In this document: positions 28,010 to 37,401 of the stretch, in pieces
Layout of the letters: every line of letters begins with the position of its first letter
Numbering within the stretch: the stretch's first letter is position 1
NCBI RefSeq assembly: GCF_904848585.1
Contig: NZ_CAJHCR010000025.1
Span: 1-64,000 of the forward strand
Direction of reading: 5' to 3'
DNA: 64,000 nucleotides
From: Paraburkholderia kirstenboschensis
GTDB lineage: Bacteria; Pseudomonadota; Gammaproteobacteria; Burkholderiales; Burkholderiaceae
Program-made: the position numbers and the translations under genes
Notes under the pieces: model-generated
The model's database searches: none
What the model was told of the DNA's origin: nothing
The model's input: only the letters and a program-made list of their open reading frames with translations

Positions 28010-29539
28010 ATGAACCCGGCTCCGAGGACGCACGACGGTAGAGGCGAAACGGAGGAACTCTTCCGTATCCTGGTGCAAGGCGTCACGGACCATGCGATTT
28101 TCATGCTGTCTCCGGCCGGCGTCGTCACGAGCTGGAACATCGGCGCCGAACGGATCAAGGGCTATACGCAGTCAGAGATTGTTGGTGAGCATTTTTCCCG
28201 TTTCTATACCGACGAGGACAAGGCGGCCGGCGTGCCAGCCCTGATCCTTGCCGGCGCAGCGAAGACCGGCCGTGCCGAACGCGAAGGATGGCGGGTCCGC
28301 AAGGACGGTAGCCGTTTCTGGGCGCACGTCATAGTGGACGCGATCCGGGACGGTGAGGGTTTCCTGATCGGATTTGCAAAAGTCACGCGCGACATCACCG
28401 AGCGCAAGCAAGCTGCGGCGGCCCTGGAGAAAGCCAACGCGGCGCTCTTCCAGGCGCAGAAAATGGAGGCAATCGGGCGCCTGACAGGGGGCGTCGCCCA
28501 TGACTTCAATAACCTGCTGGCGGTGCTCTCCAGCGGTCTGCAGGTGCTGACGATCCAGTCACCCACGCCGGTTCACAAGAAAATGATCGAAGGTATGCGG
28601 CGGGCGGTTGACCGCGGCGCCACGCTTACCCAGCAATTGCTTTCGTTCGCGCGCCAACAGCCTTTGCAGGCGCAGGTACACGACCTGAATGGATTGATCC
28701 GCGAGTTCGCGCCCATGCTTTCGCGCGCGGGCAGCCGTAGCACGCATGTTGAACTCGCCCTCCAGCCCGGGGATGCATTTGCATCGGTTGACGCAGCGCG
28801 CTTCGAGGCGGCGCTGCTCAATCTTGTTGTTAACGCGGTCGACGCGATGCCGGCCGGCGGTACCGTCACGATCGTCACCGATACAGTCGAGGCGGACGCG
28901 GCGAGGACCCCGGCGCTGCCGGTGGGACGCTACGTTCGCATTTCGATTTCGGATATCGGTACGGGCATGCCCGGCGACGTTCTTGCACAGGCGTTCGAGC
29001 CGTTTTTCACCACCAAGCAGCCGGGCAAGGGGACGGGACTGGGGCTGAGTCAGGTATACGGTTTCATTACCCAGTCAGGCGGCGACGTGCACCTCTCAAG
29101 CGAAGTGGGCAAGGGCACGACAGTTGATCTGTATCTGCCGGTCGCGCAGCCCGCAGCAGGCGTCGAGGTTCCGCCGGCGCCAAAGGCCGAGACGGTTCTG
29201 CTTGTCGAGGACGAGCCCGACCTGCTGGGTGCTGCGTCGGAGCTGCTGACAAGCATCGGCTATGACGTCGTGCCGGCAAGCAGTGCCTCAGAGGCAGTGG
29301 AAATTCTCCGGGAGCGCCGCGACATTGACGTTGTCGTCAGCGATGTTTCGATGCCCCACGGCGTGAGCGGGATCGAGCTTGCACGTCTGGTGCGCTCGGA
29401 CTATCCGGAGATCAGGGTAGTGCTTACATCGGGATATGCGCCTGCCGCGCTTCGCGACGGGAAGGGCGGACTGAGCGATGTGCTATTCGTACCCAAGCCT
29501 TATCGCCTCGCGGATCTTGCAAAGGCGCTGCGAGCGTGA
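28010..29539 (+). CDS. hybrid histidine kinase: PAS, HisKA, ATPase, receiver
   Basis: This is a 509-residue cytoplasmic sensor. A PAS domain covers about residues 20-130 (FRILVQGVTDHAIFMLSPAG through GFAKVTRDITERKQ). The HisKA box is GRLTGGVAHDFNNLLAVLSS with phosphoacceptor His164. The ATPase domain has NLVVNAVDAMP (N box), DIGTGMP (G1) and KGTGLGLSQVYG (G2). A C-terminal receiver follows (VLLVEDEPDLLGAA, phosphoacceptor Asp445 in VVVSDVSMP). With no membrane segment it probably senses an internal cue such as redox or light, but the PAS ligand is unknown. The start follows AGGACAG. It heads a signalling block continuing to 36 kb. Confidence 0.92.
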   Translation: MNPAPRTHDGRGETEELFRILVQGVTDHAIFMLSPAGVVTSWNIGAERIKGYTQSEIVGEHFSRFYTDEDKAAGVPALILAGAAKTGRAEREGWRVRKDGSRFWAHVIVDAIRDGEGFLIGFAKVTRDITERKQAAAALEKANAALFQAQKMEAIGRLTGGVAHDFNNLLAVLSSGLQVLTIQSPTPVHKKMIEGMRRAVDRGATLTQQLLSFARQQPLQAQVHDLNGLIREFAPMLSRAGSRSTHVELALQPGDAFASVDAARFEAALLNLVVNAVDAMPAGGTVTIVTDTVEADAARTPALPVGRYVRISISDIGTGMPGDVLAQAFEPFFTTKQPGKGTGLGLSQVYGFITQSGGDVHLSSEVGKGTTVDLYLPVAQPAAGVEVPPAPKAETVLLVEDEPDLLGAASELLTSIGYDVVPASSASEAVEILRERRDIDVVVSDVSMPHGVSGIELARLVRSDYPEIRVVLTSGYAPAALRDGKGGLSDVLFVPKPYRLADLAKALRA

Positions 29540-29785
29540 GTGGCCACTCCCCGCGTTCGCTGCACGTAAGCGCACCGCGCATTATCCCTTGCCGGTTGAG
29601 CGACTCGAATACGATGTAGCCCGCACTTGGCGTGGTTGATTGGCTGTAGAGCTCTCGATTTCAGCATCCCATTGACACTCCGTCGACATAGAGCCACGCT
29701 GGACCTGTGTCATACACCAGGTGTCGCGGGAATTCGTGACGCAGTTGGCGCAACCCTGCGCGAACTCTCGAGGGAACCACCCACC

Positions 29786-31636
29786 ATGGTCATGGTGTTC
29801 GCCGCCGTTGCGATTGTGCTGGAAGCCGTGCTCATAGTGCTGTTGCTTGCACGCGAGGCGCGGCGCCAGAACGCCCGACAACACTCGGTGACGAGCAAGG
29901 AATGCGTAAGCGCCGCTGTTGCTCCAGCAGGAATCGCAACGTTGGCGTGGCACGTCGGGCGAGGCACGGTGGGCGAGAGCGCTCAACGCCCGTCGCTGGG
30001 AGCACGCGAGTTCCTCTGCGAGTGCTCTGAGACTGCTATCGATGACAAGATTGTCGGGCTCTCCACGCATGAGTCCGGACATTACGACGAGCGCGAAAGT
30101 GGAGCGCCAGAGCGGTCAATCGACGTAACCGGGCGAAAGGTACATGAACAATCGCATGGGGAAAGCGAAGCGCGTTTCAGCGCAATGGCGGATTCGGCTC
30201 CGGTGATGATCTGGATGTCGGACCGGGCCGGGCTGTGTATCTTTTTCAACAAGCCGTGGCTGAGTTTTACTGGGCGCACGCATGACCAGGAAGTCGGCCA
30301 TGGGTGGTCAGAAGGCGTACATCCTGAGGATCTCGAGCGGTGCCTGGACGTCTATGTCACATCTTTTGACGCGCGCAAGGATTTCACAATGGAATACCGT
30401 CTGCGAAGGCGGGATGGCCAGTACCGCTGGATCCTCGATACGGGCGTGCCTAACGTCGGCGCCGACGGCGCATTTCTCGGCTATATCGGTTCTTGCATCG
30501 ACATAACCGATCGCAGGCAGGTAGAAGACAAATTCCGCAGCGCGTTAGAATTCCTGCCGGTCGCGATTTTAATGGTCGATCAGCAAGGCCGGATCGCGCT
30601 GGCCAACGAGCAAACCGGAAAGCTCTTTGGGTATCGACTGGACGAGTTGGGCGGACAACCGGCGACGATGCTGGTTCCACAACTGTTGGTCGGCAGCGAT
30701 TGCGCGCTGCAAACCGAGGTTTCGCGCGTGGAGCAGTCTGGGACAGTAGCAACCAGCGATCTGATGGCGCGGCGCAAGGACGGAACCGAATTCCTGATAG
30801 AAGCGGGACTTAATACGCTCCGGTTCGAAGATGAGTTGGCTACTCTCGCAGTCATCGTGGACAGGACCGAGCGGCTTGAACTTCATCGTAATCAGCAGGA
30901 ACTTGCCCATCTGACGCGAATATCGACGATCGGCGAGCTGGCCACCTCGCTCGCACATGAGATCATCCAGCCTCTTACCGCCATCCGGAACAACGCGGAG
31001 GCAGCGCAGCGGTTTATTGCAATGGATCCTGTCGATCTGGACGAAATGCGTGAAGCGTTGAGAGACATTGTTGAGGCCGACGAACGCGCGAGCGAAGTCA
31101 TCCGGCGCATTCGCGCGCTCGTCAGGAAAGGCGAGCGGGAAGTCGCACCGCTGAAGCCAGCCACTGTCGTCCGCGACGTCTTGCTGCTGCTGCGCAGCGA
31201 CGCGATTGCCCGCGGCGTACGCATGTCACTCCACGTCGATGGAAATGTACCGGAGGTATTCGGCGACAGGGTGCAACTGCAGCAGGTCCTGCTCAATCTC
31301 CTGCTCAACGCGTTCGACGCCATGAACGATCTTCCAGCTAGCAGTCGTATGGTGACCGTAGTTGTAACGGTCGAGAGCCCTCTCGTAGTGCGTGTTGCAG
31401 TGCGCGATTGCGGGACCGGCCTGCCCAGCGGCGAACGGTCCGGCATGATCTTCAAACCATTCTTTAGCTCAAAGCGCGATGGTCTTGGGCTTGGACTGTC
31501 CATCAGCCGTTCAATCATCGAGCTGCACGGTGGGCGGCTATGGGCCGAGAATAACCCGGAGCGAGGCGCGACGTTCTGTTTCACCTTGCCCGCAGTGGAA
31601 CCAGCGCATCAGTCATCTGGGAAACCGGATCGGTGA
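29786..31636 (+). CDS. membrane-anchored PAS histidine kinase
   Basis: The ATG at 29786 puts a transmembrane helix at the N-terminus (MVMVFAAVAIVLEAVLIVLL); the frame extends further upstream without a clear start. A degenerate stretch follows (about residues 45-130) that looks like a collapsed PAS domain. A good PAS comes next (FSAMADSAPVMIWMSDRAGL through GSCIDITDRRQ), then a second PAS (FLPVAILMVDQQGRIALANE). The kinase core has GELATSLAHEIIQPLTAI with His391, followed by LLNAFDAM, DCGTGLPSG and GLGLGLSISRSI. The H box has Ile at position 394 where Asn or Arg is usual. No receiver is attached; the partner could be the receiver at 32191. Confidence 0.85.
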   Translation: MVMVFAAVAIVLEAVLIVLLLAREARRQNARQHSVTSKECVSAAVAPAGIATLAWHVGRGTVGESAQRPSLGAREFLCECSETAIDDKIVGLSTHESGHYDERESGAPERSIDVTGRKVHEQSHGESEARFSAMADSAPVMIWMSDRAGLCIFFNKPWLSFTGRTHDQEVGHGWSEGVHPEDLERCLDVYVTSFDARKDFTMEYRLRRRDGQYRWILDTGVPNVGADGAFLGYIGSCIDITDRRQVEDKFRSALEFLPVAILMVDQQGRIALANEQTGKLFGYRLDELGGQPATMLVPQLLVGSDCALQTEVSRVEQSGTVATSDLMARRKDGTEFLIEAGLNTLRFEDELATLAVIVDRTERLELHRNQQELAHLTRISTIGELATSLAHEIIQPLTAIRNNAEAAQRFIAMDPVDLDEMREALRDIVEADERASEVIRRIRALVRKGEREVAPLKPATVVRDVLLLLRSDAIARGVRMSLHVDGNVPEVFGDRVQLQQVLLNLLLNAFDAMNDLPASSRMVTVVVTVESPLVVRVAVRDCGTGLPSGERSGMIFKPFFSSKRDGLGLGLSISRSIIELHGGRLWAENNPERGATFCFTLPAVEPAHQSSGKPDR

Positions 31637-32190
31637 ACGACTCGGCTAAGACGGACAATCCGTATCCGTCACAGTCTGGCCGGCGAACAAGCGAGGTCTG
31701 CGTCTGTTTCGGCCAGTTAACGAGTTAACGGTCCTCGAACTGCAACGGTTCGAGTGACGGCTTTGGGCTCGTTCACGGTCCGGCGGACGACGCACCGCCA
31801 GTAAGCTCATGCACGACGGGATGACCGGCAAGCTCCGGCCATCAAGCGACAATCGCGCAATAGGGTAGAACGACCGTCATAGTCTGCAAAGCGACTGACG
31901 TCAAAGCACACGACGATGGCCAGCGAAGAACTTTGCGATGTGAAAGCGCATCCATGATGCATAGGGCCCGGTGGCGAGTCGGCTGGGCTATTCGATGCAA
32001 CCTGCAAGCAGGTGTGTTTTATGACCAATGCGGGCCGTGCGGCTGTGATTGTTGTCGACGCAGACGCGGGCTCAGGTTATTCGGTGATCGAGCCATTGGA
32101 GGCCCGGATGTTATTGCCAGACATAGCCAGCCGACGTGCTTGCTCGGGATCATTGGTAGACCCGTCTGCCCGACACAGCCGGCTGTTTCA
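31637..32190. other. intergenic between convergent genes
   Basis: About 550 bases lie between the kinase above and the receiver gene, which point towards each other. No frame here has a ribosome site or recognised product, and I see no clear terminator. Confidence 0.45.
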
Positions 32191-32565
32191 TCAGGCGGCG
32201 CCGGGAGCAAGCGCCGTGAAAAGCAGACGTGGATCGAAAGGCTTTTCGCACCGGGGATACCCGGCATACGCTGGATCAAGCGCGTCCGCGCCGTAGCCGG
32301 TCGTAAAGACGAAGCGCACGCCGCGTGCCGCCAGCCAGTCTGCGATTGCATATGATTTTTCGCCGTGCAGATCCACATCGAGCACGGCGCAGTCAAATGC
32401 GTCGCTGTTAGATTCGACGTACTTCAGAGCCTGGTCCATCCAGCCAATTGGTCCTACAATCTTTGCTCCCGCCTCTTCGATCAGGCCGCAAAGCGACTGT
32501 GCAACGAAAAAGTCATCTTCGACGACCAGGATCCGACGTCCCTGAAGTGGTGAATCCTGTCCCAT
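32191..32565 (-). CDS. single-domain response regulator, FAT GUY type
   Basis: This is a 124-residue receiver with nothing attached. The acidic pair is EDD at 16-18 (ILVVEDDFFVAQSL), the phosphoacceptor is Asp63 (CAVLDVDLHG) and the conserved Lys is 108 (CEKPF). The fourth strand reads VRFVFTTGYG, matching the motif that defines FAT GUY receivers, which work with HWE/HisKA_2 kinases. It lies nine bases downstream of such a kinase gene on the same strand, so the two are almost certainly one operon and probably a phosphotransfer pair. With no output domain it would act as a phosphate sink, a relay or by protein contact. Confidence 0.92.
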   Translation of the reverse strand: MGQDSPLQGRRILVVEDDFFVAQSLCGLIEEAGAKIVGPIGWMDQALKYVESNSDAFDCAVLDVDLHGEKSYAIADWLAARGVRFVFTTGYGADALDPAYAGYPRCEKPFDPRLLFTALAPGAA

Positions 32566-32574
32566 CCGCTTTCC

Positions 32575-35500
32575 TCAGGTCTGCTCGCTACCCGACACGA
32601 GCTTGCGCTCAAACGGCATTTCAATCCTGCATGAAATTCCGTCGTTACCAAAGACTATTTCCGCTTTCGCCCGCAACGAGTAGGCCAACGCCTTTTCGAT
32701 CAGCTGCCGCCCGTATCCGCGCTTTGAAGAATCGGGCGGGACTTGCAGGCCACTCTCGCGCCAGTCCAGGACGAGCAAGGACTGATCCTGAGGTAGGTCT
32801 TCAACGCGCCAACGAACATCAAGCTGTCCCTGACGGTCCTTCAGCGCCCCGTACTTCAGGGCGTTGGTCGCAAGTTCGTGGATGGCGAGCGCGATGTTCT
32901 GCACACACTCAAGCCCAAGGGGAACGCCCGGACCGGTGATGGCGATATTGTTCATGTCAGCTCCAGCAATCGTCTCGACCTCCATGCGCACGATGTCGCC
33001 CAGATCGACGTGTTCCCCCGTTGCCTTTCCAAGCAGCCCCTGCAGGCGTCCCAAGGGACGCAGTCGCGAGATATACGATTCAAGTGGTGGCTCAGTCGGC
33101 AATGTCTGACGCGCGATGGACTCGACGAGCGCAAGAAGATTACGGGTGCGATGCTGCAGTTCGGCAATGAGGACTTTCTGACGTGTTTCCGCGCGGGTAA
33201 GGCCCGTGATGTTCAGGAAGGTAACGACTACACCTTCAGCCCGCTTATCGCCGTTCCGGTAGGGCGCGAGGCGTACCAGATAATTGATTGCGCGATCCTT
33301 ACTGTCGATACGGCGCTCGATCACACCACCCTCGGTCACGGTCCGCGCGATATCGCTGTCGAAGTGTGGCATGTGCAGCGGACTGGCCAGATCGGTGATG
33401 GGTCGCCCGCGGTCGGCCGGGCGGATATTGAACACTTCCGTCATGGCGGGGGTGAAACTGCGAATCACCAGCTGTCGGTCGAGGAACACCGTGGCTACCG
33501 CCGTGCTCTCAAACAGGTTCTGCAGGTCGCTGTTGGCGCGATCGAGTGCCTCGATCTTGCCGTTCAGCTCACTGTTGACCGTGTGCAACTCCTCGTTGAG
33601 CGAGACCAGTTCCTCCTTCGATGCCTCCAGCTCTTCGTTGGTAGACTGCATCTCCTCATTGACCGACACAAGTTCCTCGTTCGACGACTTGAGTTCCTCG
33701 AGCGCGGTCTCATACTCCTCGATCACCGATTGTAGGCGCTCGCGCGTTTCACGCAGTTCGCGTTCCATCTGCACGGTCGTACCATCGTGAGCGGCGTGAG
33801 CGCGACTCAATGCCTCTTCACGGCTGAGAACCGGCCCCTGATCAATGAATAGAACCAGGTAAAGCGACTCAACGCCAGGCCGGCTACTCAACGGCTCGAT
33901 CGTCACAGTGACGATCTGTACGCGACCGTGGTCTTCCTCGACGGCGATGCCCTCGCGCGTTACCGGGCGGCCGGATTCCACTGCTTCCCGGAACACGGTG
34001 CGCAGTTCGAGACGAATGCCCTTTCGCGCCATGGTGAAAATCTGCCGCGACGGAACGCCCGCGGGCGGCTCAAGATATTTGCCGGTTCGCGCCGAGTAGT
34101 ACACGACGTCACCGTCGCGATTGACGAGCACGTGGGGCGGTGAAAATCGCTCCAGCACGTGGGCGTCAACCATCTGGCGCAGGGCAACGCCGCCGACTTC
34201 CGTACGCCGCGCGGTGAAATCGCCCGGCTGACCGGTACGCATTGACGAGACCATCAGCGGAAGCCGTACGTGCGGCGCTGCAACCGAGCGACGACGGAAG
34301 ATGCGATGTTTTTTCTCGACCGGGGCGAAGAGGTCGTCGAACTGGCTGACACTTTCCGAAGTGCCAAGGAACAGGTAGCCGTCGGCACGCAATGCGTAAT
34401 GGAAGGTCGGAATCACCTGCGCCTGCACGTCCTGGCCGAAATAGATCAGCAGGTTGCGGCAGGACACCAGGTCAATTCGTGAAAAAGGTGGGTCACGAAT
34501 GACGCTGTGCGGCGAGAAGATGCACAGGTCGCGCACTTCTTTCGCCACGACATAGCTCCCACCGTCGGGAATGAAAAAACGGTCGCGGCGCGCCGGTGAT
34601 ACGCCGTCAAGCAGCTGGCCGGGATATTTGGCTGCGCGCGCGACCGCGAGCGCATGTTCGTCGATATCGCTGGCGAATATCTGCACCCGGGGCACAGCCG
34701 TAAGCCTGTCCATCTGTTCGCGCAACAGGATTCCCAGCGAATAGACCTCCTCGCCGGTCGCGCAGCCAGGCACCCATACGCGTACCACGTCGTCCGCGCC
34801 GCGCTCTTCGAAGAGCTTCGGAATAACCAGGGTTGCAAGGTTCTCGAATGCTTCCGTATCGCGAAAGAAGTTGGTTACATTGATGAGCAGGTCGCGAAAC
34901 AGCGCGCCGACTTCCTGCGGATCGCGTTCCAGGCGTTCGATGTAGGCCTCCACTGTCTCAATCTGGATCACCTGCATACGGCGCTGGACACGACGCATGA
35001 AAGTCTTCGTCTTGTAGCCACCAAAGTCGTGGCCCAGCTGGCTTCGAAGGATGTCGTAGAGTTTCTTACGCGCCTCGTCCAGCTGTTGCTGTTCGACCGC
35101 GTTCCTCGCAATCAGGGCAATGTCGTCCAGCACATAGGTGCTGCGGGCAAATTCGGCAAGTTTCGCTCCCATCTGTTCAACCGGGATAGCGAAGTCTACG
35201 AGGCCTGAGCCGATAGCGCTCTCCGGCATGCTCGGATGCTGAGGCCCGAACCCATCAGCAATCTGCGCCATGGTCAGGCCACCATGCTCCTTGATTGCCT
35301 TGACGCCCAGCGTCCCGTCGGAGTCGCCGCCAGACAGGACGATGCCTACCGCCAGCTCGCCGCGGTCGTTGGCCAGTTCGCTGAAGAAGATATCAATCGG
35401 CTTGCGTTCGCGTCGGCCCGCAATTTGTGCGCGGAGTCGGAGACGACCGTTCTCAATGCCGAGGATGACATCGGATGGCAGCACGTAGACGTTGCTTGCC

Positions 35501-35718
35501 TCAACCTGCATCCCGTCGGCCGCCACATGAACCGGTAGATCCGTATAGCGTGCTATGACCTCATGTAGCAGGCTTTCGCGTTCCGGGCCGAGATGCGTCA
35601 CGATGACAAGGGCGACCCCCGGATTCGCGGGCATTCCGCGAAAGAAGCCGTCCAGCGCTTCTATCCCTCCGGCAGAAGCGCCAATGCCCGCAACTGGAAA
35701 CCTCAACACGTCGCTCAC
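32575..35718 (-). CDS. CheB-CheR-PAS-HWE histidine kinase fusion
   Basis: The 1,047-residue protein starts with GTG at 35718. Residues 1-190 are a CheB methylesterase domain with the catalytic Ser (GIGASAGGIEAL), His (IVTHLGPERES) and Asp (SGGDSDGTLG). Residues about 215-480 are CheR, with the cofactor motif RVWVPGCATGEEVYSLGILL. A PAS-like linker follows, then a long Glu-rich coiled coil at about 656-734 (EELKSSNEELVSVNEEMQST and on), then a PAS domain. The HWE kinase has LQHRTRNLLALVES near 853 and LDWRESG near the end. Such hybrids couple reversible methylation-type domains to kinase control in stress or chemotaxis-like pathways. The RHH gene upstream overlaps it by four bases. Confidence 0.93.
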   Translation of the reverse strand: MSDVLRFPVAGIGASAGGIEALDGFFRGMPANPGVALVIVTHLGPERESLLHEVIARYTDLPVHVAADGMQVEASNVYVLPSDVILGIENGRLRLRAQIAGRRERKPIDIFFSELANDRGELAVGIVLSGGDSDGTLGVKAIKEHGGLTMAQIADGFGPQHPSMPESAIGSGLVDFAIPVEQMGAKLAEFARSTYVLDDIALIARNAVEQQQLDEARKKLYDILRSQLGHDFGGYKTKTFMRRVQRRMQVIQIETVEAYIERLERDPQEVGALFRDLLINVTNFFRDTEAFENLATLVIPKLFEERGADDVVRVWVPGCATGEEVYSLGILLREQMDRLTAVPRVQIFASDIDEHALAVARAAKYPGQLLDGVSPARRDRFFIPDGGSYVVAKEVRDLCIFSPHSVIRDPPFSRIDLVSCRNLLIYFGQDVQAQVIPTFHYALRADGYLFLGTSESVSQFDDLFAPVEKKHRIFRRRSVAAPHVRLPLMVSSMRTGQPGDFTARRTEVGGVALRQMVDAHVLERFSPPHVLVNRDGDVVYYSARTGKYLEPPAGVPSRQIFTMARKGIRLELRTVFREAVESGRPVTREGIAVEEDHGRVQIVTVTIEPLSSRPGVESLYLVLFIDQGPVLSREEALSRAHAAHDGTTVQMERELRETRERLQSVIEEYETALEELKSSNEELVSVNEEMQSTNEELEASKEELVSLNEELHTVNSELNGKIEALDRANSDLQNLFESTAVATVFLDRQLVIRSFTPAMTEVFNIRPADRGRPITDLASPLHMPHFDSDIARTVTEGGVIERRIDSKDRAINYLVRLAPYRNGDKRAEGVVVTFLNITGLTRAETRQKVLIAELQHRTRNLLALVESIARQTLPTEPPLESYISRLRPLGRLQGLLGKATGEHVDLGDIVRMEVETIAGADMNNIAITGPGVPLGLECVQNIALAIHELATNALKYGALKDRQGQLDVRWRVEDLPQDQSLLVLDWRESGLQVPPDSSKRGYGRQLIEKALAYSLRAKAEIVFGNDGISCRIEMPFERKLVSGSEQT

Positions 35719-35957
35719 GAGGGTCTCCCACGCCCTAGCGCCGCCACGTCTCGGGCGATTGATCCGGGGGCTGCGTCTGTCGGGCCGGCAACTTCGTCCC
35801 GGGAGGGCTGCGGGTTCAAAGACTGCGCTTCCAGCAACCGGAGGGCTTCGCGGATCACTTCGCTCACAGTTCGGTATCTGCCGGAGGCCACCTGTTCGCT
35901 GACAAACTCACACAGGTGCTTGGTCAGCGATACGCTGAGAGCAAATTTGCTGGACAT
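35715..35957 (-). CDS. ParD/CopG-like ribbon-helix-helix protein
   Basis: The 80-residue product starts at the ATG at 35957 after AAGGA. The first half is a ribbon-helix-helix fold of ParD type: the strand KFALSVSLTKHL, then FVSEQVASGRYRTVSEVIRE and ALRLLEAQ. The tail is a Pro/Asp-rich extension. ParD antitoxins pair with ParE toxins, but no ParE-like gene is adjacent. Instead its stop overlaps the start of the CheB-CheR kinase in a GTGA junction, so the two are translationally coupled. It may be an orphan antitoxin or, more interestingly, the operon's transcriptional autoregulator. Confidence 0.82.
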   Translation of the reverse strand: MSSKFALSVSLTKHLCEFVSEQVASGRYRTVSEVIREALRLLEAQSLNPQPSRDEVAGPTDAAPGSIARDVAALGRGRPS

Positions 35958-36566
35958 CGGATGATCCTTCCAAAGGGGATTCATCGAGGGTACTACCTTG
36001 TCACACCCGCGTCCACCGGCGCAAGTCTGCTGTCGCCCGTCTCCGAGCGCGTGCGATCTCGCCGGGGCGCCTCCGGTGTACAACGGAAGGCCAAGGCGGA
36101 CTGTCCTTTCCGGGTGAGAGCCATGCCATCCGCACAACTGGCCGACTGTCGTTAGTGCGGCGGGCGTGGAAGACTGGCGATGCAGTGCGGCCGGAAATCG
36201 GCTGCAGAGGTTGGACTCCTGAGATTCCCCAACATCACTCATCCACCAAATGGGGAGCGGGACATTCCAGCGGCGGCGACACACCGGAAAGTCGCCTTTC
36301 GTCGGAACATGATCAAATCACCTATTCGGCAAATCTCCACCTATATTTACAACACCCGGGGCGCACCACATCGTTGTCTTGATTCCCTCAGTGCAGAGGC
36401 TCGCGCATGCCGCGTTTGCGCGCTCGTTTGCCGACTCAAATCGTCCATGACGGAGGTGATCCTGGCCATATTTCGCTGGACTGGACAGGCACGAAAAGGC
36501 CGTCCGCGCTTCCGGCCTTTGGCGTTCTGAAATTGGCAAATGTTACGTACCGAGACAGAGGTCAAC
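35958..36566. other. control region between divergent operons
   Basis: About 600 bases separate the minus-strand signalling operon from the plus-strand K+ channel. No frame is supported. It should contain promoters for both directions, and it includes a stem-loop at 36495-36520. Confidence 0.5.
36495..36520 (+). terminator. stem-loop upstream of the K+ channel gene
   Basis: AAAGGCCG at 36495-36502 pairs perfectly with CGGCCTTT at 36513-36520 around a 10-base loop. The stem ends in TTT but has no longer T-run. It lies 46 bases before the channel start, so it could be a weak terminator or an element in the leader. Confidence 0.4.
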
Positions 36567-37259
36567 ATGGGTATGCACGCCACGCGTGACGCCGGATTGC
36601 ATATTTTTTCTCAGCGCTGCTTCTGGCTGTTTGCCGTGCTGCTCGCTCTCATCGGCGCGGTATCGTTTGTTCCTGCGACCGACCATGGCCGTCTGATGGT
36701 AAGCGGTGTCAACATGTTGCTCCTTATCGCGACGGTCGCGGCTGTCGGGCGCACGACACTGTCGTTCGCCGTCGGGCTGTTGCTCGCCGTTGCGGCAGTG
36801 TGGTTCCAGTATCTCGGTCTCTGGCATGACAGCTACCCTGACCTGGCCTGGTCATGGATGTTCAGCGCCGCACTTTATTTCATGAGCACCGCGTATCTGC
36901 TCCGTTATGTTTTCCAGCCAAGGATCATGACGCAGGACAAGCTGTTTGGCGCTGCGGCTACGTATCTCCTGATCGGTGTGCTTTGGGCGTACCTTTACGC
37001 GATCGTCGGATTCTTCTATCCGCAGTCGTACATGATCATCGGGCAACCCGGGCGACTGGTCTACGCCGATGCCCTTTACCTGAGCATAACCGTGCTCACC
37101 AGCACGGGTTTTGGAGACGTGACGCCGCTCACACGCCAGGCGCGCGGCTTATGCATGATCGAGCAGATAACCGGGGCGTTATTCGTCGCGATCCTCATCG
37201 CCCGCCTGGCCGGCGTTTATCCGCCGCGAGAGAGCTACATCGACGACCTGACGCCGTAG
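36567..37259 (+). CDS. potassium channel family membrane protein
   Basis: The ATG at 36567 follows AGAGGTC, giving 230 residues. Several hydrophobic segments are visible: CFWLFAVLLALIGAVSFV, MLLLIATVAAVG, FAVGLLLAVAAVWFQYLGLW, MFSAALYFMSTAYLLRYVF and AAATYLLIGVLWAYLYAIVG. These are followed by a pore loop with SITVLTSTGFGDVTPLT, whose TGFGD is a K+ selectivity filter, and a last helix IEQITGALFVAILIARLAGV. No cytoplasmic RCK or cyclic-nucleotide domain follows, so gating is unclear. It would conduct K+ across the inner membrane. It lies 142 bases before the carbonic anhydrase gene on the same strand. Confidence 0.88.
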   Translation: MGMHATRDAGLHIFSQRCFWLFAVLLALIGAVSFVPATDHGRLMVSGVNMLLLIATVAAVGRTTLSFAVGLLLAVAAVWFQYLGLWHDSYPDLAWSWMFSAALYFMSTAYLLRYVFQPRIMTQDKLFGAAATYLLIGVLWAYLYAIVGFFYPQSYMIIGQPGRLVYADALYLSITVLTSTGFGDVTPLTRQARGLCMIEQITGALFVAILIARLAGVYPPRESYIDDLTP

Positions 37260-37401
37260 GCCGTCAACGATTGCGCCCGCGGGCGCATGCGAATCGACAT
37301 CTGATCGGAGATAACTGAGGCTTGTCAGCATCCCGGACGGGCGAGAACTGGGCGGATTGTCAGGCTTGAGGGTGCACGACTTTTTGTTTCAGAGGGACGC
37401 C

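Noticed and set aside
35958..36566. ParE toxin gene next to the ParD-like gene
   Set aside because: No frame upstream or downstream resembles ParE; the adjacent frames are short and without ribosome sites.
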